Shown here piece after piece: positions 8,067-16,808 of a DNA stretch of 64,000 nucleotides. The stretch comes from an uncultured Robinsoniella sp. (lineage in GTDB: Bacteria; Bacillota; Clostridia; Lachnospirales; Lachnospiraceae): positions 21,070 to 85,069 of the forward strand of contig UQGG01000034.1 of the NCBI GenBank assembly GCA_900540475.1. Reading direction: 5' to 3'. The notes under the pieces were generated by a model. The model searched no databases. It was not told the origin of the DNA and was given only the letters and a program-made list of their open reading frames with translations. Every line of letters begins with the position of its first letter. Within the stretch, counting starts at the first letter, position 1. Position numbers and translations under genes: made by a program.

Positions 8067-8660
8067 ATGAAAAAAATAGATTGGATAGGGAAGCATTTTT
8101 GGATATTTGCCGGAGTTTTCTTCCTGGGTTTTCTTGGGGGGATCATCTGGACAAATTTTGCAGGGGATGTGTATATTAATCAAACTGGAATCCTCAGCAA
8201 TTATTTTATCAGGCAATATAAATATATGGAGCTGGATTTAAATAGTTTCTTCTTTTTTGTACTGGAGCGGAGATTAAAATGGATTTTGCTGCTGTGGTTA
8301 CTTGGGTACACCGTTGCCGGACTGCCATGTATCTTTATTTTTCTGTTATGGCTGGGTTATTCGGCAGGAGTAGTGATCACATTATCCGTATTGAAAATCG
8401 GCATGTTCGGGATTTTATTTTTTATCGCGTCCATTCTGCCTCAATGTTTGTTTTATATTCCTGCGCTCTTAGTATTTTTGAAATCGGTTTATGAAAAAGC
8501 GATCAAGAGGTTTCAAAATAAGAGCCATAATCGAAATGTAACCTTTGAATGGAATTATGTTTTGCTCCTGGTAGGTACATTAGGGGTTATGTTATTGGGC
8601 ATATTCACGGAAAGTTATATTAATCCCTGGATTGTAAGGCAGATTTTGAAGATTTATTGA
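8067..8660 (+). CDS. spoIIM: Stage II sporulation protein M
   Basis: 197 residues with about five membrane helices, the expected size and topology. SpoIIM belongs to the DMP peptidoglycan-degrading complex (with SpoIID and SpoIIP) that drives engulfment of the forespore. Family features are the W-I-L-L-L-W-L-L-G-Y-T-V-A-G-L-P stretch followed by a hydrophobic L-G-Y-S-A-G segment and an I-L-P-Q loop before the last helices. It lies next to xerD, an order also known in Bacillus, which supports the call and implies the organism makes spores. Its ribosome binding site is inside a stable stem. A CATAGAAT near 8031 vaguely resembles a sigma-E -10 element, but this is weak. Confidence 0.88.
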   Translation: MKKIDWIGKHFWIFAGVFFLGFLGGIIWTNFAGDVYINQTGILSNYFIRQYKYMELDLNSFFFFVLERRLKWILLLWLLGYTVAGLPCIFIFLLWLGYSAGVVITLSVLKIGMFGILFFIASILPQCLFYIPALLVFLKSVYEKAIKRFQNKSHNRNVTFEWNYVLLLVGTLGVMLLGIFTESYINPWIVRQILKIY

Positions 8661-8784
8661 AAATAAAAGGAAATATAATGGCGAATTTTTACCATATGTG
8701 GTACATAGCAAAAGAGGGAAAGCGATATCTGGTATTTTCGGGTCTATTGCTGTAATTTTAGGTATTTTTGTGTAAAAAAACTAT

Positions 8785-8813
8785 TTGATTTTATGCAGGA
8801 ATATTATTATAAT
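8785..8813 (+). promoter_or_regulatory. xerD promoter
   Basis: TTGATT at 8785-8790, 17-bp spacer, TATAAT at 8808-8813, about 93 bp before the xerD start codon. Confidence 0.65.
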
Positions 8814-8838
8814 GTTAACATAATATTAGCTGCGGGGG

Positions 8839-8868
8839 AATCAAGGGACACGCGTAACCTTGATTTTT
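8839..8868 (+). promoter_or_regulatory. Terminator-like stem-loop inside the xerD leader
   Basis: AATCAAGG (8839-8846) pairs with CCTTGATT (8858-8865) around an 11-base loop and runs into TTTTC. It lies between the promoter and the ribosome binding site of xerD, so it could attenuate transcription. A T run of only five bases makes this uncertain. Confidence 0.5.
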
Positions 8869-8906
8869 CTTATCTTTTTAGAATAATTCCGTTAGGAGCT
8901 GTTGAC

Positions 8907-9791
8907 ATGACACAAGATATACCACAATTTCTTACTTATTTAATACAAATTAAAAATGCATCGAACAGTACAGTAATGTCTTACCAGAGGGACTTAAAAA
9001 AGCTGTTTGCTTTTTTAGATGAAAAGGGAGTGAATGAACCGGAGCAGGTTACATCCACCAATTTGAATTCCTATGTACTGCATTTGGAGAAGCAGGGGCT
9101 ATCCACTGCAACAGTTTCCAGGAATATTGCATCGATGAAAGCATTTTTCCATTACATGTTCGGACTACATAAAGTTGAAAAAGATCCTACGGAAGTGATA
9201 AAGGCGCCCCATATTGACAAAAAAGCACCAGAAGTACTCACCATGGAAGAAGTGGTTCTTTTATTGGAACAGCCGGGAAGAGCTACTCCAAAAGAAATCA
9301 GGGACAAGGCTATGCTGGAATTGCTGTATGCAACCGGCATGAGAGTATCAGAACTGATTTCCCTGCGGGTACAGGATATGAACCTGAATATGGATTATGT
9401 GCTTTGCAAAGAAGGAGATAAGGAACGGTTTATTCCCTTTGGAAAGGCTGCAGAAACAGCACTTAAGAAATACTTGTCCGAAAGCCGGGCAGTACTATTA
9501 AAAGACAGTGAAAGCGAATGCCTATTTGTGAATTGCTCCGGAAAACCCATGAGCAGACAGGGATTCTGGAAATTAATTAAGCAGTATACTACGAAAGCAA
9601 ATATTACGAAGGATATTACACCTCATACACTGCGCCATTCATTTGCGCTCCATCTGGTACAAAACGGTGCAGACTTAAGGGCAGTTCAGGAGATGCTGGG
9701 ACACTCGGATATTTCTACAACCCAGATGTATGTGAATATGAATGCAAACAGGGTCAAAGAGGTATATGCCAAAGCACATCCAAGAGGATAA
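8907..9791 (+). CDS. xerD: Site-specific tyrosine recombinase XerD
   Basis: 294 residues from ATG 8907. A longer in-frame start at 8793 would lie over the promoter and leader stem, while AGGAG at 8894-8898 fits 8907. XerD with its partner resolves chromosome dimers at dif. It has an N-terminal SAM-like core-binding domain (about 1-90) and a catalytic domain with the Arg in TGMRVSEL (about 146), HTLRHSF, the LGHSDIS box and the nucleophile Tyr in TTQMYVN (about 275). Length and the C-terminal K-A-H-P-R-G end are typical. It follows spoIIM as in other spore formers. Confidence 0.93.
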   Translation: MTQDIPQFLTYLIQIKNASNSTVMSYQRDLKKLFAFLDEKGVNEPEQVTSTNLNSYVLHLEKQGLSTATVSRNIASMKAFFHYMFGLHKVEKDPTEVIKAPHIDKKAPEVLTMEEVVLLLEQPGRATPKEIRDKAMLELLYATGMRVSELISLRVQDMNLNMDYVLCKEGDKERFIPFGKAAETALKKYLSESRAVLLKDSESECLFVNCSGKPMSRQGFWKLIKQYTTKANITKDITPHTLRHSFALHLVQNGADLRAVQEMLGHSDISTTQMYVNMNANRVKEVYAKAHPRG

Positions 9792-9822
9792 AAATAAATT
9801 TGATCCATATAAATAAATGAAT

Positions 9823-9869
9823 AAAACCGGATACGCCAGAATGAATGTTTCTGGTGTATCCGGTTTTTA
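9823..9869 (+). terminator. Bidirectional terminator between xerD and the DAHP synthase gene
   Basis: AAAACCGGATACGCCAGAA pairs almost perfectly with TTTCTGGTGTATCCGGTTTT. T runs on both strands suit the two converging genes. Confidence 0.9.
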
Positions 9870-9923
9870 TTGGGTTTTAAATGCATCATTTACCACGATA
9901 GTACTTAAGGCTTTACAGATTAA

Positions 9924-10958
9924 CTAACACATCTCATGAATCTGATAGATCAGATCTTCTGATTCCGGCCATCCAAGGCAGGGATCTGTGATGGATTTAC
10001 CGTAAACATGATTTGCTGTGCCGATTTTCTGGCATCCTGGTTCAATATAACTTTCAACCATTACGCCCTTAATCATTTCTTTCAGGCGGGGATTTACGCT
10101 GCGGCTGTGCAGAACTTCTTTTACAATACGAACCTGTTCTCCATACTGTTTGCCGGAGTTGGAATGGTTTGCATCGATGATTGCCGCCGGGTTTTTTAAA
10201 TCCCTTGCATCATACATTTCCAGAAGCAGATTCAAATCTTCATAGTGATAATTTGGCAGGTTGTTGCCGTGTTTATTTACGGCACCCCTTAGGATTACGT
10301 GTGCCAGGTCATTGCCGGTGGTTTTTACTTCCCAGCCGCGATAGCTGAAGCTGTGAGAACACTGGGCAGCGACCACAGAATTTAACATGACGGAAAAATC
10401 ACCGCTGGTAGGATTCTTCATGCCGGCGGGTACATCCATACCGCTTACGGTGAGACGATGCTGCTGATCCTCTACAGAACGTGCACCAATGGCAACATAG
10501 GAGAGCAGATCGTAGAGATAACGGTAATTTTCAGGATACAGCATTTCATCGGCGGCAGTTAAACCGGTTTCTTCTATTGCGCGGATATGTAATTTACGAA
10601 TGGCGATCAGTCCGGCTAATAAATCCGGCTTCTTTTCAGGATCCGGCTGGTGTACCATTCCTTTATAGCCTTCACCGGTGGTTCTTGGCTTATTTGTGTA
10701 GATACGGGGGATTAAAATTATCTTGTCAGATACTTTATCCTGTACCTTTGCCAGTCGGTTAATATAGTCGCAGACAGCATCTTCGTTATCAGCGGAACAA
10801 GGTCCGATAATTACGAGGAATTTATCAGATTCCCCGGTAAATACGTCACGAATGACCGCGTCTCTTTTTTGTTTTACATCGGCTGCATAATCAGATAATG
10901 GATATTCTGTACGGATTTCTTCCGGTGTCGGAAGTTTTTTGATAAAATCAAAGCTCAT
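9924..10958 (-). CDS. aroF: 3-deoxy-7-phosphoheptulonate (DAHP) synthase, class I AroF/G/H type
   Basis: 344 residues. It condenses phosphoenolpyruvate with erythrose 4-phosphate, the first step of the shikimate pathway to aromatic amino acids. Family motifs are FLVIIGPCSADNED (about 48-61), PRIYTNKPRTTGEGYKG (about 84-101), the P-T-S-G-D stretch near 183 and IIDANHSNSGKQ near 263, which carry the PEP and metal ligands. A GAGGAGG ribosome binding site lies just before the start. About 200 bp of leader lie upstream on its strand. I looked there for a T-box or a leader peptide and found neither. The paralogue (aroF, aroG or aroH) cannot be fixed from sequence alone. Confidence 0.92.
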   Translation of the reverse strand: MSFDFIKKLPTPEEIRTEYPLSDYAADVKQKRDAVIRDVFTGESDKFLVIIGPCSADNEDAVCDYINRLAKVQDKVSDKIILIPRIYTNKPRTTGEGYKGMVHQPDPEKKPDLLAGLIAIRKLHIRAIEETGLTAADEMLYPENYRYLYDLLSYVAIGARSVEDQQHRLTVSGMDVPAGMKNPTSGDFSVMLNSVVAAQCSHSFSYRGWEVKTTGNDLAHVILRGAVNKHGNNLPNYHYEDLNLLLEMYDARDLKNPAAIIDANHSNSGKQYGEQVRIVKEVLHSRSVNPRLKEMIKGVMVESYIEPGCQKIGTANHVYGKSITDPCLGWPESEDLIYQIHEMC

Positions 10959-11267
10959 AATTTCCTCCTCTTTCCCAGGGCTTGCCGGAGCTTTTTGGAA
11001 AAATGATTAAACCAATAGGATATCCGCAAACAGTGACATCCATTTGATGTAATTATCTTTCCGGCAGGCTCCTGACCAGCCGGGTATGTAAAATTGGGCG
11101 GCTCTGAATGATCTGCCTGCCCAGAACGGTCTAAAACAGTTCCATTATAATACATCTATAATAAAAATTCTAGATATTTCTTGTAAAATCAGGTTTAACT
11201 TTATTTTCGCATGTGATATGATGGTAAGCGTAAGAAAATAGGAATACATGGCAAGGGAGTGAGGAAG

Positions 11268-11726
11268 ATGGCAGAAAAGAAAAAACCCTATTTTCCAATG
11301 TTTGTGGATCTGTCCGATAAGAAAGTGGTAGTTGTAGGTGCAGGTACCATAGCGAAACGGAGAATCCGTGCCCTTATTGAATTCACAAACCATTTGGTGG
11401 TAATCGCCCCGGAAGTAAATCCAGAACTGCAGGAACTGGAGAATAACGGCGTGATTGGGATCCTCAGGAAAAATTATGAACGGGAAGATATTTATGGGGC
11501 AGACATTGTGATTGCTGCCACGAATGATCATAAAACGAATGATGATATCTACAGTGTCTGTAAATGTATGGGGATTACCGTTAATGTATGCAGCGACAAA
11601 AATAAGTGCGATTTTTATTTCCCGGGAATAGCCAGGAAAGAGCAGATTGTAGTAGGGGTTACAGCAACCGGAACAGACCACAGGAAAGCAAAAGATGTGG
11701 TAGAAAAAGTGAGGCAGATCTTATAG
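11268..11726 (+). CDS. Precorrin-2 dehydrogenase / sirohydrochlorin ferrochelatase-like protein
   Basis: 152 residues from ATG 11268, preceded by AAGGGAG at 11253-11259 (a GTG at 11259 is less well placed). The protein has the N-terminal NAD-binding fold of CysG/Met8/SirC: VVVVGAGTIAKRRIRAL near 22-38, then the A-A-T-N-D and N-V-C-x-D segments. This oxidises precorrin-2 to sirohydrochlorin on the way to siroheme. The protein ends after the dehydrogenase and dimerisation part and has no methyltransferase domain. No other tetrapyrrole genes are nearby. The mutS-like gene follows after 15 bp and is probably co-transcribed. Confidence 0.85.
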   Translation: MAEKKKPYFPMFVDLSDKKVVVVGAGTIAKRRIRALIEFTNHLVVIAPEVNPELQELENNGVIGILRKNYEREDIYGADIVIAATNDHKTNDDIYSVCKCMGITVNVCSDKNKCDFYFPGIARKEQIVVGVTATGTDHRKAKDVVEKVRQIL

Positions 11727-11741
11727 CTGGAGAGGAGCAAG

Positions 11742-13433
11742 ATGGAACAGGGACTAGTTGTGTTAGCAGTGGCGGTACTGATATTGATATGCTTTGGAGC
11801 ATATTGTGTGTTTGATAATAAAAGGCGGAAGAAGAGCATATTGCGAAAAGCACGCCTGGCATGGGGACAAAGACCGGACAGAGAATATGAATATGCGGAA
11901 TTTGAGGCTATCAGCCACTATTTTGAGTTAAATGGGAAAAAGGGATATGCGATTGATGATATTACCTGGAATGATTTGGACATGGATACGATTTTCATGC
12001 TTTTAAATAATACAGGTTCCAGTATCGGAGAAAGCTGTCTGTATGATGTGCTGCGAAGACCTTCATTTTCAAAAGAAGAGTTAGAAGAGCGGAACCGTTT
12101 AGTTGAGTATTTTATGACTCATAAGGAGGAACGGGAAAAGCTGCAGGTGAGTTTTGGGGAAATGGGGAAATCGGGACGCCGGTCCATGTTTGATTATGTC
12201 TATAATCTGGCAGATCTGGAGCCTCAGACCAATGCCAAACATTACATCACGATTTTATTGACGGTTTTCATGGCTGGGATGATTTTTGTAAATCCCCCTT
12301 CGGGCGTGGTGGGAATGATCTGTGTTCTGGCATATAGCTGGACATCCTATTTTACGGAAGCCAGAAAAGTATCACCATATACCCTTTCCTGTAAAGTTAT
12401 GGTGCAGCTTATTAAAATGGCGGACCATATTTCAGGCACCGACAGTGAGGAAGTAAAAAAATACGTGAAAAAGGCAATAGAGGCAAGGAAGAAGTTTAAT
12501 AAATTTAAACGGAATACGTTCTTCTTACTGGCGGGAAGTGCCAGCAGTGACCGTGGAGGCGGTGTGGGCAATATCGTTGTGGATTATGTAAATTATACAT
12601 TTCATATTGATATGATTCAGTTCCGGACGGTTATAAAAGAATTAAAAGATAATCTGGAAAGTTTTAAAGTTATGGTTGACAATATGGGAATGCTGGAAGT
12701 GGCAATTGCCATTGCATCTTTTCGAACCATGATGGAGGACTATACCATTCCCGAACTGTCAGACTCAAAAGAGGCATTTCTGGAAGCACAGGACCTTTAT
12801 CATCCGATGATAGATAATCCTGTGAAAAATTCCATCACAGCCCATAAAGGCGTACTCCTGACCGGATCCAATGCTTCGGGTAAATCTACATTTCTGAAAA
12901 CCGTTGCTATTAATGGAATTCTGGCTCAGACCATATATACCTGTATGGCATCCGTTTTCAAATCGAATTTTTACGAAGTTTATTCTTCTATGGCGTTAAG
13001 GGATGACCTCATGAGCCAGGAGAGTTACTACATCGTAGAGATTAAATCTTTAAAACGTATTCTCGATAAAATGGAAAAAGGAAAACCGATTATGTGCTTT
13101 GTAGATGAGGTGCTCAGAGGAACAAATACTGTAGAGCGTATTGCAGCATCTTCCCAGATCCTGAAAAGCATGGCACAAAGCTATATTTTAAGCTTTGCGG
13201 CAACCCATGATATTGAGTTGACACATATTCTGGAAGAGAATTATGATAATTATCATTTCCAGGAAGAAGTCTATAAAAATGATATACTATTTGATTATAA
13301 ACTGTACCAGGGAAGGGCAACTTCCAGAAATGCAATTAAACTGCTGAGCATAATCGGATATGAAAAAGAGATTATCAACAATGCGGAAAATACAGCTAAG
13401 AGGTTTATTGATACGGGTGAATGGTCTCTGTAA
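11742..13433 (+). CDS. Membrane-anchored MutS-family ATPase
   Basis: 563 residues. The C-terminal third is a MutS-type ABC ATPase: Walker A TGSNASGKST near 375, the D-D-L-M-S-Q-E-S stretch, Walker B CFVDEVLRGTNTVERIAAS near 450 and ATHDIEL near 487. The middle is a helical clamp/lever-like region. The N-terminus has one membrane helix (about 5-24) and there is a further hydrophobic pair near 165-205. The mismatch-recognition domain of true MutS, with its Phe-X-Glu, is absent. This places it with the poorly characterised membrane-linked MutS homologues of Firmicutes and Bacteroidetes. Mismatch repair is therefore unlikely and the role is unknown. ATG at 11742 follows GGAGAGGAG. Confidence 0.88.
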   Translation: MEQGLVVLAVAVLILICFGAYCVFDNKRRKKSILRKARLAWGQRPDREYEYAEFEAISHYFELNGKKGYAIDDITWNDLDMDTIFMLLNNTGSSIGESCLYDVLRRPSFSKEELEERNRLVEYFMTHKEEREKLQVSFGEMGKSGRRSMFDYVYNLADLEPQTNAKHYITILLTVFMAGMIFVNPPSGVVGMICVLAYSWTSYFTEARKVSPYTLSCKVMVQLIKMADHISGTDSEEVKKYVKKAIEARKKFNKFKRNTFFLLAGSASSDRGGGVGNIVVDYVNYTFHIDMIQFRTVIKELKDNLESFKVMVDNMGMLEVAIAIASFRTMMEDYTIPELSDSKEAFLEAQDLYHPMIDNPVKNSITAHKGVLLTGSNASGKSTFLKTVAINGILAQTIYTCMASVFKSNFYEVYSSMALRDDLMSQESYYIVEIKSLKRILDKMEKGKPIMCFVDEVLRGTNTVERIAASSQILKSMAQSYILSFAATHDIELTHILEENYDNYHFQEEVYKNDILFDYKLYQGRATSRNAIKLLSIIGYEKEIINNAENTAKRFIDTGEWSL

Positions 13434-13486
13434 TTTTCAAAATGCAAAGGATTTAAATGAGTGAAGGGATTAAAAGGAGGAGTAAA

Positions 13487-13969
13487 ATGCTGGTTAAAAT
13501 TTATACCGACGGTGCGGCCAGGGGCAATCCGGACGGACCAGGTGGATATGGAACGATTCTGATCTGTGTGGATGCGAAAGGTCAGGAACACAAAAGGGAA
13601 TACAGCCAGGGATATGTGAAGACTACCAATAACCGTATGGAGTTAATGGCTGCAATTGTTGGACTGGAAGCGCTGAACCGCCCCTGCCAGGTAGAGTTAT
13701 ATTCGGACTCTAAATACGTAGTAGATGCCTTTAACCAAAAGTGGATTGACGGCTGGCTGAAAAAGAACTGGAAAAGGGGAAAAAATGAACCGGTGAAAAA
13801 TGTGGATCTGTGGAAAAGGCTGCTCGCTGCAAAAGAACCTCACGATGTGAAATTCATCTGGGTGAAAGGCCATGACGGTCATGCACAAAATGAAAGATGT
13901 GATGAACTGGCAACAACAGCTGCCGATGGCAGGAATCTGATTGTAGATGAAGGAATTGAGCGTGTTTGA
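13487..13969 (+). CDS. rnhA: Ribonuclease HI
   Basis: 160 residues from ATG 13487, six bases after AAAAGGAGG (an in-frame ATG at 13457 has no such site). It cleaves the RNA strand of RNA-DNA hybrids. The catalytic acidic residues are visible: Asp in KIYTDGAARGNPGP-like KIYTDGAARGNPDG, Glu in TNNRMELMA, Asp in LYSDSKYV, and Asp in NERCDELA, together with the WVKGHDGH loop. The length is that of the bacterial type 1 enzyme. Confidence 0.96.
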   Translation: MLVKIYTDGAARGNPDGPGGYGTILICVDAKGQEHKREYSQGYVKTTNNRMELMAAIVGLEALNRPCQVELYSDSKYVVDAFNQKWIDGWLKKNWKRGKNEPVKNVDLWKRLLAAKEPHDVKFIWVKGHDGHAQNERCDELATTAADGRNLIVDEGIERV

Positions 13970-14020
13970 AAATTTATTCAGCCTCATTTTTTACCTGGAA
14001 TGATTTAAGGAGAAAGATAA

Positions 14021-16363
14021 ATGTGTGTTGTGAAAAGATTATTTAAGGGAGGGATCTTTCTAGTTGCACTTGTGTTACTGTTCGTACCCGTTTCGGCGGA
14101 TGCAGCCAAAAAGGGAATGGAGATTCAAAGCTGTATGATTAATACAGCGAACAGGAACCAGGTGGTGGTACGTGCGAAGGGATCGGTATCCGCATCCGGC
14201 ACGGATGGGAAGTATTATTTATTTGGCTTAAGGCCTTATGCTTCCAGAATTAAGGGAAGTACGAAGCCCCTGGCATCCTGTAAGAGAAGTAAATCTATTA
14301 TTTTGCGGACGGCCCTGAACAAGGATAAGTCCGACAGTGTACTTTACAATAAGTTCATCATTGCCGTTAAGAGGAAATCCGGCGGCTACGAAATCGTCAG
14401 TGATCCCACTTATATTACGAATCCTGACGCTGTGGCAAAATACCGCTATTCTTTCCCAAAAGCAACGTCTAAAAAAGGGCTTCAGGTCAGCCCGACAATG
14501 CTGGCGGATGCAGAAGACCTGGGGATCAAGCATGCTGCAGTGAACATCCTGCTGGATGAATTTATGGCTTTGGACTGGCAGAAAAATGACAGCAATGCTT
14601 ACCGCTACAATTACGAAGGAAAGACCTACTGGTTTTTAAAGTCCGGCTGCAACGGTGTGGATTCCCAGGTGAGAAGCCTGACACAAAGCAATGTGGTTGT
14701 CTCCGGTATCCTGCTTCTGAGAGGAGAATCCCAGGCATCAGTTCTGGTTCCGCCGGGCGCACAGGGTGGATCAGAGGCCTATTATGGACTGAATACCATG
14801 AATGAAGACGGGGTGAAGAATCTTTCTGCCCTGGTATCTTTCCTGGGTGAGCGTTATATGGGTTCTTCCAAGGCAAATGGAAGGATTTCCAACTGGATTG
14901 TTGGCAATGAAGTGGATTATTATATCCGCTATAATTATATGGGAGCAATGTCCAGGTCTAAATATACAAAAAGCTATGCCAGAAGTTTCCGGGTGATCTC
15001 TACGGCGCTGCGCAGTATCTACAGTAATGCAAGGGTATATATCCCCCTGACAAACTGCTGGAACCAATTGCAGCCTGCCGGAGGCTCCTATACGGCAAAG
15101 AGTACGCTGGACGGCTTTGTAAGTGCCCTGCAAAACGAAGGGAACATACCATGGAACGTGGCATATCATGCCTACCCTCAGCCGCTGACGGACCCTGTGT
15201 TCTGGGATGATATCGGATCTAACAGCAGCAGTTCCCAGTATATTACCATGAATAATATCAAAGTACTGACCGACTATGTAAAAAAGAAGAATAAAAACTG
15301 CAGGGTGATTTTATCAGAGCAGGGATTTTCCTCTTATACAGGCGGGCGGGGAAGAGACGAGAAACTCCAGGCGGCAGCCTACGCCTATGCTTACTATATC
15401 ACGGAGTTTAACAGTCAGATTGATTCCCTGATTATAACCAGGCACGTGGATCATGTGGAGGAAGAAAACCAGGGGATTTTCGCAGGTATCTGGAGTAACC
15501 GCCCGGGTCAGACGGAATACGCCTACAAACAAAAAAGAATCTGGGATGTATTTAAGTACATAGATACAACAGCGTCGGAAACTATCAGTAAATTTGCATT
15601 AAAAGAGATCGGCATTCAAAGCTGGAGCAGCCGGATATCCGGATTTAGCTGGAGCAAATTCAAAAGGATGACGACCTATAATAACGGAAGCCTTTATCTG
15701 GTTAAGAACAGCAAGGGGCAGAAAAGCCTGTCCAATCTTTGGAAATATACCTATAACGGAGGTACGGATGCTTCTAAAAATGAAACCACACTCAATGTGG
15801 ACAGCAATGCAAATAATAATCTGTACCGCGGGGTAGGACAGAAATTTAAAAAGCCGTTGAGCTTTAAGGCGAGAAGCCGTTTTATCTTTGATATTATGGT
15901 TACCGGAACCAGGGCAAAGGAAGCCGAAGTAAGAGTCCGCTTTTTCAACGGAAAGCATATATTTGAAGCGGCATCCTCCATTTTAACCGGAAGAAAGCAG
16001 CAGTTTTCAGCGGATCTCTCCAATTGGAAGTACCGGCAGAAGGTCTCGAAGATTCAGGTCTGGGTGAAACCGGCAAAAGGAGTTTCCTGGAGAACAAACG
16101 GTAAAATTACCATCGCAAATCTGAAACAGGCATCCAGGATCAGTTCTGTCTATATATCCGGTTTTAAATCCAATCTGGGAGTTGGCAAAAAGATGCAGCT
16201 GAAAGTAAAAGGCGTTTCCCAAAAAGTAACCTGGGTTAGCAGCAAACCGTCCATTGCCACGATAAATAAAAAAGGCATGGTAAAAGCATTGAAAAAAGGT
16301 ACGGTGACGATTAAGGCAATGTTTGGACAGGACATGATTACCAGGTCGCTTCAGGTAAAATAA
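14021..16363 (+). CDS. Secreted DUF5722-like putative glycoside hydrolase with C-terminal Big_2 domain
   Basis: 780 residues with a signal peptide (MCVVKRLFKGG then a hydrophobic stretch ending in VSADAA). Residues about 140-560 look like a TIM-barrel glycosidase: NWIVGNEVDYY near 292-302 resembles the acid/base strand (Asn-Glu), and VILSEQGFSS near 428-437 resembles the nucleophile strand. This matches my recollection of DUF5722 proteins. A lectin-like segment follows, then a Big_2 immunoglobulin-like domain (about 705-780, with WVSSKPSIATINKKG). The substrate is unknown. It probably acts outside the cell or on the wall. GAAGGAGAAAG-type ribosome binding site before ATG 14021. It appears to stand alone. 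Confidence 0.8.
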   Translation: MCVVKRLFKGGIFLVALVLLFVPVSADAAKKGMEIQSCMINTANRNQVVVRAKGSVSASGTDGKYYLFGLRPYASRIKGSTKPLASCKRSKSIILRTALNKDKSDSVLYNKFIIAVKRKSGGYEIVSDPTYITNPDAVAKYRYSFPKATSKKGLQVSPTMLADAEDLGIKHAAVNILLDEFMALDWQKNDSNAYRYNYEGKTYWFLKSGCNGVDSQVRSLTQSNVVVSGILLLRGESQASVLVPPGAQGGSEAYYGLNTMNEDGVKNLSALVSFLGERYMGSSKANGRISNWIVGNEVDYYIRYNYMGAMSRSKYTKSYARSFRVISTALRSIYSNARVYIPLTNCWNQLQPAGGSYTAKSTLDGFVSALQNEGNIPWNVAYHAYPQPLTDPVFWDDIGSNSSSSQYITMNNIKVLTDYVKKKNKNCRVILSEQGFSSYTGGRGRDEKLQAAAYAYAYYITEFNSQIDSLIITRHVDHVEEENQGIFAGIWSNRPGQTEYAYKQKRIWDVFKYIDTTASETISKFALKEIGIQSWSSRISGFSWSKFKRMTTYNNGSLYLVKNSKGQKSLSNLWKYTYNGGTDASKNETTLNVDSNANNNLYRGVGQKFKKPLSFKARSRFIFDIMVTGTRAKEAEVRVRFFNGKHIFEAASSILTGRKQQFSADLSNWKYRQKVSKIQVWVKPAKGVSWRTNGKITIANLKQASRISSVYISGFKSNLGVGKKMQLKVKGVSQKVTWVSSKPSIATINKKGMVKALKKGTVTIKAMFGQDMITRSLQVK

Positions 16364-16394
16364 AAATTTAATTCAGATAAAATAAAAATACCCG

Positions 16395-16423
16395 TTGACA
16401 AATCAGAAAACGGCTCTTATAAT
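16395..16423 (+). promoter_or_regulatory. tyrS promoter
   Basis: TTGACA at 16395-16400 and TATAAT at 16418-16423 with a 17-bp spacer: full consensus, placed right before the T-box leader. Confidence 0.9.
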
Positions 16424-16429
16424 GAATGC

Positions 16430-16726
16430 GTTAGATAAGGCAATGATAAGAATAAGTAACAATAAGAGGTATCATACAGAAAGCAGCCGGTTGATGAGAG
16501 GCGCATGAGAGACTTGTTGTGAATACCTCTTTGAGCTGCGTACCGAACTTCCCATATATCTGTATGGAAAAAGTAGGCTGCGACGGATTGTGCACACGTT
16601 ATAGTGACAGAGTATAGAAATTCTGTACTTAGAGAGGCAGACAGTGCGAGCTGGCTGCGAAAAAAGGTGGTAACACGTGAGTTTTTACTCTCGTCCTTTT
16701 CAATTTAAAGGGCGGGAGTTTTTTTG
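16430..16726 (+). promoter_or_regulatory. T-box riboswitch, tyrosine-specific
   Basis: A leader of about 300 bases with the T-box layout. The stem I specifier loop reads GAATACC with TAC (16524-16526), a tyrosine codon. The T-box core is AAGGTGGTAACACG (16664-16677), a variant of AGGGTGGTACCGCG that keeps TGGT for pairing with the uncharged tRNA 3' end. The terminator is a 12-bp stem, CTCTCGTCCTTT with AAAGGGCGGGAG, then seven T. Uncharged tRNA-Tyr would favour the antiterminator and turn on tyrS. Confidence 0.93.
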
Positions 16727-16808
16727 TGGGTAAAAACAGATGCTCGTCCTACTTGAAATACACAAACCCATATGTTATATTAAAAACAGTGAATTAGGAG
16801 GAATGATG

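Noticed and set aside
10955..11155. Leader peptide or T-box before the DAHP synthase gene
   Set aside because: The 66-residue minus-strand frame has no run of aromatic codons and no T-box core could be found; treated as an unexplained leader.
11145..11681. A 178-residue minus-strand frame over the siroheme gene
   Set aside because: It is antisense to a protein with a clear NAD-binding motif and has no motif of its own.
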